A stretch of 43,136 bases of DNA from Lentisphaerae bacterium GWF2_50_93 (lineage in GTDB: Bacteria > Verrucomicrobiota > Lentisphaeria > Victivallales > GWF2-50-93): positions 1 to 43,136 of the forward strand of contig MHBI01000006.1 of NCBI GenBank assembly GCA_001804815.1, read 5' to 3'. The notes beneath the pieces are model-generated. The model did not search any database. It was given only the letters and a program-made list of their open reading frames with translations, and was not told the DNA's origin. This document shows positions 32,972-41,932 of the stretch, piece after piece; within the stretch, counting starts at the first letter, position 1; the number at the start of each line of letters is the position of its first letter. Made by a program: the position numbers and the translations under genes.

Positions 32972-35311
32972 TTAAATACTTACATCCACCTTATGCGCCT
33001 TGCCGTCGGAAAAGACAGGCAGGAGGTTCCCGTCAATCCTTTTCCCGTCAAGGATCACTTCCACGCCGCCGGCGGCTTTGCGCCCTGTATTCCTGATCGT
33101 GATCCGGTAGGTTGACCCGCGCCACTGGCGTTCGACGCTGCACTGCTTCCATTCGGCCGGTATCTTAGGATCAATTCGGAGTCCGTTGAATTCCGCCCTG
33201 GCTCCCAGCATGTACTGGAGCAGGATGTTATTGTACCAGGCTACAGAACCGGTGATCCAGGTGAATTCCATCTGGAACTTGCGGTTGCGGTGGTCGGCTC
33301 CGAAATAGCAGTTCGCGAAGACATATGGAGGACAGTTTGTCTTGGGATCATCCTTCCTGCCGGACAGGTATCCGGGGGTGATCTTCTTGAGAAGTTCATA
33401 GGCTTTTTCGATTTTTCCCGATTTGAGCATGCCGAGTATCATCCATGCGTTCGTGTGGGAATAGATCGTGCCGTTCTCGCAGATTCCAGGTTCCATGCAG
33501 CTTATCCTGCCAATGCGGTCCTCCATCTTGAAGAAAGTAGGCGACAGCAGGGCATATCCGAGATCTGTCAGGAGGAGCTTGTCGCAGGACTTCAAGGTTT
33601 CGTCGGTCCGCTTGTCATCTGCGATTCCCGCAATCAGGGCCCAGGCCTGCGCCTCGATGAAGATCTTTCCCTGCTTGTTGATGTTGGATCCGACCGGTTC
33701 GCCGTTGTCGTCGAAACAGCGGGTGTACCATTTGCCGTCCCATGCCTGCGAATTGATTGCAGCCTTGATCCGGTCATACCTTGCCAGAAAATTCTTTTTA
33801 CGTTTTGCGTCGCCTTCGTACTCGGCGAGTTCAGCCATTTCGCGGACGGCCTCGGCATATGCCTCGCTCAGCCACACGCTCTCTCCGCGGCCTTGCTTGC
33901 CTACGGCCGTCAACGAATCGTTCCAGTCTCCGAACTTGATGAGTATGAGTCCGTGCCTGCCCTTGTTTGATTCCAGGAAGTCGAGTGCTGTTTCGATGTG
34001 GCCCCTGACAGTTGCCGAACCTTCATCATAGAACTTCACTTTTTCGTCCAGGAAATCGAAGTCCCCTGTTTCCTTCAGATAAGTGATGAGGGTGAAGACC
34101 AGCCAGAGGGCGCTGTCTGAATACGGCTTCTCGTCAACCGGATTCCATCCACGTAGCGCAAGACCCCTCTTATACTGATAGGTGAATGCTTCAAGGAGGA
34201 TTTCACGTGTTCTTTCCGGCTTGAAGGTGGCTACGCCGAATCCGTGCTGGACGATGTCGCGGTATCCGTTCCACCCCCAGCGGCACCAGGTCGCCCCGTA
34301 AAGGGTCGCCTGCTTGATCCAGTTGTTGGCCATGAGATTGAACTGGGGATCAGGCGTGGTGACATGGTTGCATGCGACCATGGCCGCCTTCTCCTTCTTC
34401 AGTTCCTGGAAGAACTTCTCAATCTTGCCGAAATATTTCTTGCGGAAAGGGGCGATGTTCTTTTCGCAGTCGGTTGCACCGAGAATGAAATTGATCTCCT
34501 TTGATTTTCCAGGAGCTACTTCGATGTCGAACTGGGCCGCACAGATTGTCGCATCCGAGGAACCGGGAGTGTTCGTGCAGCGTCCGCGGACAACCGCCTC
34601 TGGATTCTGGAGTGTCTGGTACATTCCGACAAATGCGTCGCGGGTCCCGTCCCAGGCCTCAATCGGAATATCAGCCGCCAGGAATCCAGTCAGATAGTCA
34701 TGGGGCCTGCGGTGCGGATGCTTGTTCGCGACTACCGCATTCTGGGACTTTGAAAACCAGGACGTGCGGAAAAGCATGTCCCCATAGCTGTCGAAGCCCC
34801 ACTTGAACTTGAACTGCATCTGGTTGTATACGAATATCGAAAGCCTGCGTTTCTTCCTGGAATTGTTGGTCGTCCCGAGGGTCCAGAGCTCTACTGGATC
34901 TTTTCCGGCCGGGACAAAAATCCTGAAGCTTGATTCGATGCCGCAGGTCGACGAACTGATGATGGAATATCCAAGTCCATGGACGCATTTGAAGCTGTCG
35001 GGCTTCCTGTGTGAAGGCTCCCAGTTGGCGTTCCAGTATTCGCCGGTGTCGTTGTCGCGGATGTAGACAAGGCGGCTCATCAGATGGTCGCGTCCGAACA
35101 CATCGAAGTCGCATATCCTTCCTATGCCCGTGAGAAGCTGAACGGCTTCGTTCTTCCCGATCTGGTAGTCCATGTAGCCGACACCTGTCTGCTGGACGTT
35201 TGAGAAGACCGCATCGTTCCATAGGAAATTATCGAAGGCGCGCGGTGTGTTGGGAGCGGTCACGGTAAATTCCGTGCCATCTGAGTTGAAATGGCCATGC
35301 TTATACTGCAT
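32972..35311 (-). CDS. Glycoside hydrolase family 94 phosphorylase
   Basis: A 779-residue protein with GH94 organisation: N-terminal beta-sandwich (YGHFNSDGTEFTVTAPNTP-type opening, about 1-290), helical linker, alpha/alpha barrel (about 320-700) and a short C-terminal sheet. KFGDWNDSL contains the catalytic Asp, and GWNGYRDIVQH and CENGTIYSHTNAW are typical active-site segments. GH94 enzymes reversibly phosphorolyse cellobiose, cellodextrin or N,N'-diacetylchitobiose, giving a sugar-1-phosphate. Next to GH20, and near NagA and EIIA genes, chitobiose is a reasonable guess but not proven. AGGAG precedes the ATG. No signal peptide. Confidence 0.88.
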   Translation of the reverse strand: MQYKHGHFNSDGTEFTVTAPNTPRAFDNFLWNDAVFSNVQQTGVGYMDYQIGKNEAVQLLTGIGRICDFDVFGRDHLMSRLVYIRDNDTGEYWNANWEPSHRKPDSFKCVHGLGYSIISSSTCGIESSFRIFVPAGKDPVELWTLGTTNNSRKKRRLSIFVYNQMQFKFKWGFDSYGDMLFRTSWFSKSQNAVVANKHPHRRPHDYLTGFLAADIPIEAWDGTRDAFVGMYQTLQNPEAVVRGRCTNTPGSSDATICAAQFDIEVAPGKSKEINFILGATDCEKNIAPFRKKYFGKIEKFFQELKKEKAAMVACNHVTTPDPQFNLMANNWIKQATLYGATWCRWGWNGYRDIVQHGFGVATFKPERTREILLEAFTYQYKRGLALRGWNPVDEKPYSDSALWLVFTLITYLKETGDFDFLDEKVKFYDEGSATVRGHIETALDFLESNKGRHGLILIKFGDWNDSLTAVGKQGRGESVWLSEAYAEAVREMAELAEYEGDAKRKKNFLARYDRIKAAINSQAWDGKWYTRCFDDNGEPVGSNINKQGKIFIEAQAWALIAGIADDKRTDETLKSCDKLLLTDLGYALLSPTFFKMEDRIGRISCMEPGICENGTIYSHTNAWMILGMLKSGKIEKAYELLKKITPGYLSGRKDDPKTNCPPYVFANCYFGADHRNRKFQMEFTWITGSVAWYNNILLQYMLGARAEFNGLRIDPKIPAEWKQCSVERQWRGSTYRITIRNTGRKAAGGVEVILDGKRIDGNLLPVFSDGKAHKVDVSI

Positions 35312-35506
35312 AAATTCTCCTGTTTATCCTCGGAAAAAGGCAGATTCCTGATTATTTAAGGAGAACTTAGATGTTTAATTGGTCAATGCAAGGCGTTTGT
35401 GCAGTATTTTAGCGTCGAAATAAGATTTGTAACCGTTCCCGAAGATAGGCATATGTTTCAGGTTGCTGCCGTATCTCTGAGGTTGTCGGAATTGGATATT
35501 TGTCCG

Positions 35507-35640
35507 TAGTAGTCCTCCTTCGGAGGATTTGCGCGTTGTTAAAGTAGGGACGGGCTTTAGCCTGTCCCATTCCTGGAAATTAAGATGGTACATGCTTAAG
35601 CACATACCTACTTAATGCTCGAACACGAGCTACTACAAGC
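35507..35640. repeat. Composite REP-like cluster with GGCTAAAGCC copies B and C
   Basis: The block is framed by GTAGTAG near 35507 and CTACTAC near 35630. It contains the hairpin TCCTCCTTCGGAGGA, copy B of the 130-160 repeat in reverse (35540-35582), and copy C in forward orientation (35585-35615, 27 of 31 identical to copy A). The gap 35312-35767 has no gene. Confidence 0.7.
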
Positions 35641-35689
35641 GAAAACCCTTAAGCCCGATAGGCTCGGCGGGCGGTAAACCTCCAAGGCG

Positions 35690-35722
35690 GCACAACAAAA
35701 CGCCGGTCCGGAGACCGGCGTT
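35690..35722 (-). terminator. Terminator of the hypothetical gene at 35768
   Basis: A perfect 10-base stem, AACGCCGGTC/GACCGGCGTT, with loop CGGA. On the minus strand it continues TTTTGTTGTG, a usable U-rich tail. Confidence 0.75.
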
Positions 35723-35767
35723 CCGTTAGAAAGCTGGATAACGCGTAAATCCGCTTCAGATTTCAAA

Positions 35768-36349
35768 TCACTGATAGCTTGCAGTGAAAGTCGGATATGC
35801 TTTAAGCCTGATTACCACCTGCTTGAAGTCCTTCATGTAGTTCTCGCTTTCCTGGTTGAGGTTCATGAACGAACCCTTCACCTGTGCGTCTATGAACTTC
35901 TCCGCGCTGGCAAGTATCATTGCTGAATTCTTGACCACTGATTCCGACCCGCCCTTGAATTTGGGCTCAGGCAGTTCCTTCGGCTTGGATATGCGTTCCT
36001 CAGTGAAGTGGAGGAGATATTTGTCGATTGATTCCCTGCTGAACATCCCCTTGGGCCCGCACCCAACAAGGCTGGGTTTCTTGATCTTGGTTCCAAAATC
36101 GTTCACCGCGGAATAGATGTCCTTGGCGTCAACGGCCTTGGATGCAGCCTCGGAGCCGAACAGGAAATCATACAGGATCCTGATCTTGATTGTCGCGGTC
36201 GTCAGAAGCGGTTCGCTTGAATCAATGTGGCTCTGCCCCTTGTGCCATTTGTTCTTTTCGAGCAGTTCGACTGTATACGCCAAAGTCAGCATTTCATACA
36301 GTATCTGTTTTAAAATCTCAGCGTTGCTTGCTTTCTTCTTGGTGTTCAT
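35768..36349 (-). CDS. Hypothetical protein
   Basis: A 193-residue, mainly helical, soluble protein with no signal peptide and no recognised family. The N-terminal 60 residues are Lys/Glu/Leu-rich (AEILKQILYEMLTLAYTVELLEK); a central GCGPKGMFSRESIDKYLLHF and a C-terminal helix follow. The ribosome site is poor (AGG about 8 bases before the ATG). It has its own terminator and is separated from clpB by 175 bases, so it is probably monocistronic. The coherent codon use and terminator support a real gene. Confidence 0.65.
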   Translation of the reverse strand: MNTKKKASNAEILKQILYEMLTLAYTVELLEKNKWHKGQSHIDSSEPLLTTATIKIRILYDFLFGSEAASKAVDAKDIYSAVNDFGTKIKKPSLVGCGPKGMFSRESIDKYLLHFTEERISKPKELPEPKFKGGSESVVKNSAMILASAEKFIDAQVKGSFMNLNQESENYMKDFKQVVIRLKAYPTFTASYQ

Positions 36350-36444
36350 GTGAGGGCCTGCTTTCTTGTATCTGATGTTTTAAAATTTACAAATAGTTGG
36401 CTGTTAATATACTGCGTGAAAACAGAATTGCCAGTAAATTATGT

Positions 36445-36522
36445 AAAAAGACTGCCGCAGCTGCATTAAACGGTTTTAAATACAGCCACGGCAGCCAGGG
36501 GTGTCGCCCTGTGGAATGACAC
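36445..36522 (-). terminator. clpB terminator plus GTCATCC-type hairpin, copy 3
   Basis: On the minus strand CTGCCGTGGCTG and CAGCTGCGGCAG (36494-36483 with 36463-36452) pair around a 19-base loop, followed by TCTTTTT. Between this and the clpB stop lies GTGTCGCC-CTGTGG-AATGACAC (36501-36522), a diverged copy of the hairpin repeat at 27613 and 32943. Confidence 0.65.
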
Positions 36523-36524
36523 TG

Positions 36525-39110
36525 TTACGAAACCGAGAACTTCAGTCCATCCTTTCCCGCATCGATCTTCAATTTCGCCTTTTCTAAAAGTTCGCCGGAA
36601 ACTATCATCCTTGAAACCGGAGTCTCGATTTCCCTGACGATCACGCGTTTCAGCGGACGTGCCCCGTACACCGGATCGAATCCGCATTTCGCCAGATGCT
36701 TCTTCGCATCCTTCGAAACGGCCAGCGAGATCTCCCTGGATTTGAGCCTGTCTGCGAAGTTCGCAATCTGTATGTCGACGATTTGCACCAGATCGTCCTC
36801 GGTAAGCGGATGGAACACCAGCACCTCGTCGATCCTGTTCAGGAATTCCGGCCGGAAGTGATGTCTCATCTCCTCCAGGAGCTTGTCCTTGACCTTGTCG
36901 GAGTCCCCCAGGTTGTCCTGGATCAGATGGCTTCCGATGTTGGACGTCATGATTATGATCGTGTTCTTGAAGTTGACGGTCCTTCCGTGGGAATCGGTCA
37001 CGCGCCCTTCATCGAGTATCTGCAGGAACACGTTGAACACGTCCGGATGCGCCTTTTCGATTTCGTCGAAAAGAATAACGGAGTAGGGGCGGCGCCTGAC
37101 AGCTTCCGTGAGCTGCCCGCCTTCATCGTATCCGATATATCCCGGAGGTGCGCCGATGAGCCTTGATACAGAATGTTTCTCCATGTATTCGGACATGTCG
37201 ATCCTTATCATGGCCTTTTCGTCGTCGAACAGGTCGGCGGCGAGTGCGCGTGCGAGCTCGGTTTTTCCGACGCCTGTCGGACCTAGGAATATGAAAGAGG
37301 CGATCGGACGGTTCGGATCCTTGAGACCGGCACGGGCCCTTAGGACTGCGTCCGCTACAGCCTCGACGGCTTCGTTCTGGGAAATGACCCGCCTGTGTAG
37401 GTTCTGTCCAAGCGAAAGTATTTTCTCTTTTTCGCTTTCGACAAGCTTGCTGACAGGAATACGGGTCCAGCGGCTGATAATCTCCGCGATGTCCTCGTCG
37501 GAAACTTCTTCCTTTAGAAGAGAGCCGGCTCCAGTACTTTTCTTCCTGAATTTATCTTCGGCGGTCTTGATCTGTTTTTCCAGTCCTGGAATCACGCCGT
37601 ATCGGAATTCGGCGGCCTTCTCGAGGTCCTGGTCGCGCTCAGCTTTTTCAAAGGACTGTTTTGCAAGCTCAAGGCTTTCGCGCAGGGTTCTGAGTTCGGC
37701 CACGGCCTTCTTCTCGTTGTCCCAGCGGCTGCGGAGTTCGCGGTTTTTCGATTTTAACTCGTCAAGCTCAGCCTCGATATTTTTCAAACGGGTCGCAGAA
37801 GCAGGATCCTTTTCCTTCTTGAGTCCGGCAATCTCGATTTCGAGCTGCATTCTCCGGCGCTCGACTTCATCGATCTCGGTCGGGGAACTGTCGATCTCAG
37901 TGCGCAGCTTGGCGCCTGCTTCATCAATGAGGTCGATCGCCTTGTCGGGCAGGAATCGGTCCGAGATGTAGCGGTCGGAAAGAACGGCGGCTGTAACGAG
38001 CGCGCTGTCCTTTATCTTCACGCCGTGATGTATCTCGTATCTTTCGCGCAATCCGCGCAGGATGGATATTGTCTCTTCAACGCTTGGCTGCGAAACCAGG
38101 ACTGTCTGGAACCTGCGTTCAAGCGCCGCATCCTTCTCTATGTATTTCCTGTATTCATTCAGCGTTGTCGCGCCTATGCAGTGCAGCTCGCCGCGGGCGA
38201 GCATGGGTTTCAGAAGATTGCTGGCGTCAACCGCGCCTTCGGCGGCTCCGGCGCCGACAACGGTATGGAGTTCATCGATGAAAAGAATTATTTCGCCATC
38301 TTTCTCGGTGACTTCCTTCAGCACGGCCTTCAGCCTTTCCTCGAATTCACCACGGTATTTGGCGCCGGCGATGAGGGCGCCCATGTCGAGCGCGACGACT
38401 TTCCGGTTTTTAAGCCCCTCTGGTACGTCACCTCGGATGATCCTGACCGCGAGCCCTTCGACTATTGCGGTTTTCCCTACGCCAGGTTCGCCGATGAGCA
38501 CCGGATTGTTCTTTGTTCTTCTTGAAAGGATCTGGATGACCCTGCGGATCTCCTCGTCGCGCCCGATCACAGGATCAAGCTTGTCCCTGCGTGCAAGCTC
38601 GGTGAGATCCTTGCCATATTTCTTCAACGCATCATAAGTGTTTTCAGGATCCGGCGAGGTCACCCTGGTGCTACCTCTCAATTCCTTGAAAATATTCATA
38701 AGTTTTTCAGAGTTGAAATTATGCTTCGAAGCGATTGAGGCGGACTCCTTGTCCGTCTCAATAAGCGAAAGAAGCAGAATTTCAGCGCTGATGAACTCAT
38801 CCTTGAACTCGGTGGACTTCTTTTCGGCGTTTATAAGTATGCTGCTGAAATCCCTGGAGGTATAGACTTCCTGGGCTCCGGGTCCGTCGACCGACGGGAT
38901 TTTCTTCAACTTCCTTTCAATGTCGTCGGACAGGGAAGTGACATTGACTTTCAATCTTTCAAAAATTGAAGGTATTATCCCGTCCTTCTGATTGCATATT
39001 GCGGCGAAGAGATGCAGCGGACGGAGCTCCTGATGCCTGTGTTCGACGGCTACGTTGTGGGCCGCCTGCAGAAGCTCTTTTGATTTATTCGTAAATTTTT
39101 CCATGTTCAT
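36525..39110 (-). CDS. clpB: ClpB-type AAA+ disaggregase
   Basis: An 861-residue protein with the full ClpB order: Clp N-domain (1-145), AAA-1 with Walker A GEPGVGKT (207-214) and [11 protein letters not shown] pore loop, a long coiled-coil middle domain (about 405-525, [20 protein letters not shown] and onward), AAA-2 with Walker A GPTGVGKT near residue 610 and Walker [16 protein letters not shown], and a D2-small domain. The middle domain distinguishes it from ClpA/ClpX. It solubilises aggregated proteins with DnaK. AAGGGAAA lies before the ATG. No CIRCE element was seen upstream. Confidence 0.95.
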   Translation of the reverse strand: MNMEKFTNKSKELLQAAHNVAVEHRHQELRPLHLFAAICNQKDGIIPSIFERLKVNVTSLSDDIERKLKKIPSVDGPGAQEVYTSRDFSSILINAEKKSTEFKDEFISAEILLLSLIETDKESASIASKHNFNSEKLMNIFKELRGSTRVTSPDPENTYDALKKYGKDLTELARRDKLDPVIGRDEEIRRVIQILSRRTKNNPVLIGEPGVGKTAIVEGLAVRIIRGDVPEGLKNRKVVALDMGALIAGAKYRGEFEERLKAVLKEVTEKDGEIILFIDELHTVVGAGAAEGAVDASNLLKPMLARGELHCIGATTLNEYRKYIEKDAALERRFQTVLVSQPSVEETISILRGLRERYEIHHGVKIKDSALVTAAVLSDRYISDRFLPDKAIDLIDEAGAKLRTEIDSSPTEIDEVERRRMQLEIEIAGLKKEKDPASATRLKNIEAELDELKSKNRELRSRWDNEKKAVAELRTLRESLELAKQSFEKAERDQDLEKAAEFRYGVIPGLEKQIKTAEDKFRKKSTGAGSLLKEEVSDEDIAEIISRWTRIPVSKLVESEKEKILSLGQNLHRRVISQNEAVEAVADAVLRARAGLKDPNRPIASFIFLGPTGVGKTELARALAADLFDDEKAMIRIDMSEYMEKHSVSRLIGAPPGYIGYDEGGQLTEAVRRRPYSVILFDEIEKAHPDVFNVFLQILDEGRVTDSHGRTVNFKNTIIIMTSNIGSHLIQDNLGDSDKVKDKLLEEMRHHFRPEFLNRIDEVLVFHPLTEDDLVQIVDIQIANFADRLKSREISLAVSKDAKKHLAKCGFDPVYGARPLKRVIVREIETPVSRMIVSGELLEKAKLKIDAGKDGLKFSVS

Positions 39111-39144
39111 ATAAATTTCCCTTTTCCTTTGTCAAGTAAAAATT

Positions 39145-39153
39145 ATTATAGCA
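39145..39153 (-). promoter_or_regulatory. Extended -10 promoter of clpB
   Basis: On the minus strand TGCTATAAT (39153-39145) is an extended -10 box about 27 bases before the predicted leader end; no good -35 and no heat-shock-type consensus were recognised. Confidence 0.45.
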
Positions 39154-39291
39154 ATTGCATTGCCAAGATAAAATATAAATTTATAACCATGTGGGAGGTA
39201 ATATAATACAGATAATAGGTAAATTCAACAAGGGGCAATATGTCTCTGTTGATGAGCCAGTGCAGGTTTTGTTGACGGAGACATTATGGCG

Positions 39292-39322
39292 CATATATTT
39301 TTTTGGTTCAAAAAAATATATG
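39292..39322. repeat. A/T-rich perfect hairpin
   Basis: Fourteen-base arms (CATATA, seven Ts, G and the exact complement) enclose GTT. The DNA around it (39154-39394) holds only short unsupported reading frames. Confidence 0.6.
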
Positions 39323-39394
39323 ATATAAATGAGCACCTGCAATCGAAATGGTTAAGTGAGGAAGTATACTATTTTCAGGGGAATGGAAAAATAG

Positions 39395-39499
39395 ATGCAA
39401 GTAAAATTCAAATATTTTGCTCTGGTTGAATTGCTCATAATAGTGATAATCCTGATTGTACTGTCAGCGGTTGTCTTCCCTTTCCTCTCAGGAAAATAA
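39395..39499 (+). CDS. Mini pilin-like peptide or pilin gene remnant
   Basis: A 34-residue frame starting MQVKFKY and continuing FALVELLIIVIILIVLS, which keeps the prepilin pattern (Phe, hydrophobic, Glu at +5, hydrophobic helix). It stops after FPFLSGK with no extracellular domain. GGAA lies about eight bases before the ATG. It ends 19 bases before the LarA-like gene. It could be a truncated relative of the large pilin-like family or a small membrane peptide; the intact helix argues against random sequence. Confidence 0.4.
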   Translation: MQVKFKYFALVELLIIVIILIVLSAVVFPFLSGK

Positions 39500-39518
39500 A
39501 AAACAGGAGATTGTCGAT

Positions 39519-40808
39519 ATGTCATTCATATGCGGAAAAGCAGGAACAGGTCTTTGCATCGAAAGAAAAGACAAGGAACAGATCGTAGCCGAATTCTTCA
39601 GCAAGGTTGGCGTAAAGATAAAGAAGCTCCTCCTCCTTCCTCCCGACCTCACGCGTTTCAATTCCAACGCCGGCGAACTCACTGAGATAATCTATGAGAT
39701 GCTTGCCCCCAAAGGCGTGAAGATAGATATAATGCCAGCCCTCGGCACGCATTTCGCAATGACGGAAAAGGAGTTGCGCGTGATGTTCGGCAGCAGGATC
39801 CCGCTCGATTGCTTCAAAGTCCACGACTGGCGGAACAGTCTCCAGCTCCTCGGAAAGGTTCCCGGTCCGTTGATAAGCGAATGGTCCGAAGGCAAACTCG
39901 ACTACTCCGTCAATATCGAGGTCAACAAAATACTTTTCGGCGGATATGACATGATCCTCTCGATCGGACAGATCGTCCCGCACGAGGTTGTCGGCATGGC
40001 GAACTACACTAAGAATGTCTGTGTCGGAGTCGGCGGACAGGATACGATCAACAAGTCCCATTTCCTCGGCGCAGTCTATGGAATGGAGCGGATCATGGGC
40101 AGGATAGATACGCCCGTGAGGAAGCTCTTCAACTATGGCGCCCAGAATTTCATGCACGCCCTTCCAATCTACTATGTCCTGACTGTCATGCAGAAGAACC
40201 AGAAGACCGGCAAGATGGAGATGAGAGGCCTATACACCGGAAACGACATGGAAACTTTCATGGAAGGTGCAAAGCTAAGCCAGAAGGTGAACCTCGATCT
40301 TCTTGACAAACCGTTGAAGAAGGTCGTCGTACATCTGGACCACGAGGAATTCAAGAGCACCTGGCTCGGTAATAAGTCCGTGTACCGTACGCGTATGGCT
40401 ATGGCCGATGACGGTGAGCTCATAGTTCTTGCCCCGGGACTTAAGGAATTCGGCGAGGATCCGGAAATCGACAGGCTAATCAGGAAGTATGGCTATCGCG
40501 GGACTCCTGCAACTCTTGATGCTGTCAAGAAGAATCTGGAACTCCAGAACAACCTGAGTGCGGCCGCCCATCTGATACACGGTTCAAGCGAAGGAAGGTT
40601 CAAGGTCACATATTGTCCGGGACCGGGCATGAGCCTCGAGAACATCCGCAATGCCGGATTCAACGCCGAACCATACGGGAAGATGGCCAAGATATACGAT
40701 CATGCGAAACTCAAGGACGGCTTCAATACGATGCCTGACGGCGAGGAGATATTCTTCATCAGCAATCCAGGACTAGGCCTCTGGGCGCTGAAGGAGAAAT
40801 TTTCCTGA
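39519..40808 (+). CDS. LarA-family nickel-pincer racemase/epimerase
   Basis: A 429-residue protein. The start at 39519 has CAGGAGA upstream; longer readings would overlap the pilin-like peptide. PPDLTRF, ALGTHFAMTEKEL (H78) and IVPHEVVGMANYTK (H155, K165) correspond to the cofactor-binding residues of lactate racemase LarA, including the ten-residue His-Lys spacing. LarA homologues use a nickel-pincer nucleotide and epimerise alpha-hydroxy acids; a long subgroup of this size acts on sugar acids such as D-mannonate. The maturation genes larB/larC/larE are not in the window. A sugar-acid substrate would fit the pectin/uronate theme. Confidence 0.82.
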   Translation: MSFICGKAGTGLCIERKDKEQIVAEFFSKVGVKIKKLLLLPPDLTRFNSNAGELTEIIYEMLAPKGVKIDIMPALGTHFAMTEKELRVMFGSRIPLDCFKVHDWRNSLQLLGKVPGPLISEWSEGKLDYSVNIEVNKILFGGYDMILSIGQIVPHEVVGMANYTKNVCVGVGGQDTINKSHFLGAVYGMERIMGRIDTPVRKLFNYGAQNFMHALPIYYVLTVMQKNQKTGKMEMRGLYTGNDMETFMEGAKLSQKVNLDLLDKPLKKVVVHLDHEEFKSTWLGNKSVYRTRMAMADDGELIVLAPGLKEFGEDPEIDRLIRKYGYRGTPATLDAVKKNLELQNNLSAAAHLIHGSSEGRFKVTYCPGPGMSLENIRNAGFNAEPYGKMAKIYDHAKLKDGFNTMPDGEEIFFISNPGLGLWALKEKFS

Positions 40809-40809
40809 G

Positions 40810-40837
40810 ATAAATTTTCCCGGGACGGAAAATTTAT
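40810..40837 (+). terminator. A/T palindrome after larA-like gene, copy 3
   Basis: A perfect 11-base stem, ATAAATTTTCC/GGAAAATTTAT, with loop CGGGAC begins just after the stop codon. There is no long U-tract. It resembles 26844-26869 and 31296-31322. Confidence 0.6.
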
Positions 40838-40871
40838 TAGCGGCGATGCCCAATCATCTATTCCACATCGG

Positions 40872-40920
40872 AAATGCGTCAGTCTTTCTTGCTATTATCA
40901 ATGTAACACAGGCATCTTGC
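40872..40920. repeat. Inverted-repeat end fragment and ACAGGC palindrome
   Basis: AATGCGTCAGTCTTT (40873-40887) equals, in reverse, the right end of the 13470-13565 element. CACAGGCATCTTGCCTGTG follows in 40909-40930, another palindromic repeat. Confidence 0.55.
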
Positions 40921-40961
40921 CTGTGATCTTCTGGACTTGAAGGCATTTTTCAAGCAATATC

Positions 40962-41004
40962 TTGATTTTTCAGGAAGCAAGTGTACACTTGGTAGTGAAC
41001 ACTT
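40962..41004 (+). promoter_or_regulatory. Promoter with palindromic operators of the second toxin-antitoxin pair
   Basis: TTGATT (40962-40967) and TACACT (40984-40989) are 16 bases apart. The -10 box is embedded in the perfect palindrome AAGTGTACACTT (40979-40990). A second half-matching site, AGTGAACACT (40994-41003), follows. This is the expected layout for antitoxin autorepression. Confidence 0.65.
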
Positions 41005-41014
41005 GGAGGTGGAT

Positions 41015-41254
41015 ATGAATGCGACAGTGCTTGACTTGAGAAAAAACATGAAAAGCGTGCTTGCGGCGATTGACCGCAACGAGTCCGTCGTGCTTACATG
41101 CCGTGGCAGGGAAAAGGCTTCAATAGTGCCATGTGGCAGGCAGTGCTCTCGGAAAAAAGTTTCAGAATGTGCCGCCTTTGGAATCTGGGCTGACAGGAAA
41201 GACATGGAAGATGTCTCTTCCTATGTCCGAACCATGAGGAAGGGACGCTTCTGA
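41015..41254 (+). CDS. Antitoxin, Phd/YefM-like
   Basis: A 79-residue protein. Start at 41015, with GGAGG seven bases upstream, because the promoter lies inside any longer reading. MNATVLDLRKNMKSVLAAIDRNESVVLTCRGREKASIVP is a Phd/YefM-type fold with the Arg-Gly turn. The C-terminal part (WADRKDMEDVSSYVRTMRKGRF) would bind the toxin. Its stop shares a base with the toxin start. It is related in plan but not close in sequence to the antitoxin at 26957. Confidence 0.85.
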   Translation: MNATVLDLRKNMKSVLAAIDRNESVVLTCRGREKASIVPCGRQCSRKKVSECAAFGIWADRKDMEDVSSYVRTMRKGRF

Positions 41255-41631
41255 TGCTGTTTGATACAGATGTCCTTATATGGGCCTTGCGCGGAAATTC
41301 AAAGGCGGCAATGGTGATAGACAAATGCCCCGATCTCCAGGTTTCAGCTGTTTCATACATGGAATTGTTGAAAGGGGCCCGTAACAAGGGTGAACTGATT
41401 TCGATAAGAAAGTTTTTGTCTGACCTAGGATTCAGAATCCTTCCTTTGGACGAGAACATTTCCCATCGTGCGATGATCAACATTGAAGAACATTCACTCA
41501 AGTCGGGAATGGACATTGCTGATGCCTTGATAGCTGCTACTGCTTCTGAGCGCTCCCTGGTGATTTGTACCGGAAACAACAAGCATTATAGTATCGTCCC
41601 GGGTCTCCAGATTTCTGTCTTCCGTCCATGA
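41254..41631 (+). CDS. PIN-domain toxin (VapC-like)
   Basis: A 125-residue protein with D4 and D6 in MLFDTDVLIW, E37 in SYMELLKGA, and MDIADALIAAT carrying the next acidic residue; NNKHY near the end replaces the usual final Asp motif. Ribosome site AAGGGA and a one-base overlap with the antitoxin stop support coupled translation. A metal-dependent RNase is expected. Same length as the toxin at 27184 but clearly a different subgroup. Confidence 0.87.
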   Translation: MLFDTDVLIWALRGNSKAAMVIDKCPDLQVSAVSYMELLKGARNKGELISIRKFLSDLGFRILPLDENISHRAMINIEEHSLKSGMDIADALIAATASERSLVICTGNNKHYSIVPGLQISVFRP

Positions 41632-41868
41632 CGGAGCACCAATGGTATGAGTGCTATTCCATGCCCAGTAATTGGTTAGCCAGCATGGCACCAATGCCGC
41701 TGAATAGGCGAATGGACGTACGAGTTCCATGTTTCTGCGCAATTATAAGGGATATTGACGGATACCTGAAATCCCACTTCGATGCGAACATCTCCACGAT
41801 CCGAAGCGTCTTGTCCTCCGTCATGTGTCCTCGCAATGAAAATATTTAATGAAATATTGAATTTGCGC
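41632..41868. other. Gene-free stretch after the second toxin gene
   Basis: Short frames are open on both strands (for example 41654-41836 minus), but none has a ribosome site or a recognisable product. An A/T inverted repeat AATATTTAATGAAATATT lies near 41840-41858, just before the promoter of the next regulator. Confidence 0.5.
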
Positions 41869-41896
41869 TTGAAATATCCTAAAATAGAAATATAAT
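41869..41896 (+). promoter_or_regulatory. Promoter of the second GntR/LacI-type regulator
   Basis: TTGAAA (41869-41874) and TATAAT (41891-41896) are 16 bases apart, with a leader of about 30 bases. Confidence 0.6.
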
Positions 41897-41932
41897 ATAA
41901 TGAGATATTAAAGTAATATAAAGAATATTAAT

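Noticed and set aside
39191..39394. Two short frames of about 45 codons before the pilin-like peptide
   Set aside because: They overlap each other and a strong hairpin, and neither shows a family or a convincing ribosome site.
41654..41836. Minus-strand 60-residue gene
   Set aside because: No ribosome site, no recognised family, and an overlapping plus-strand frame is equally open.
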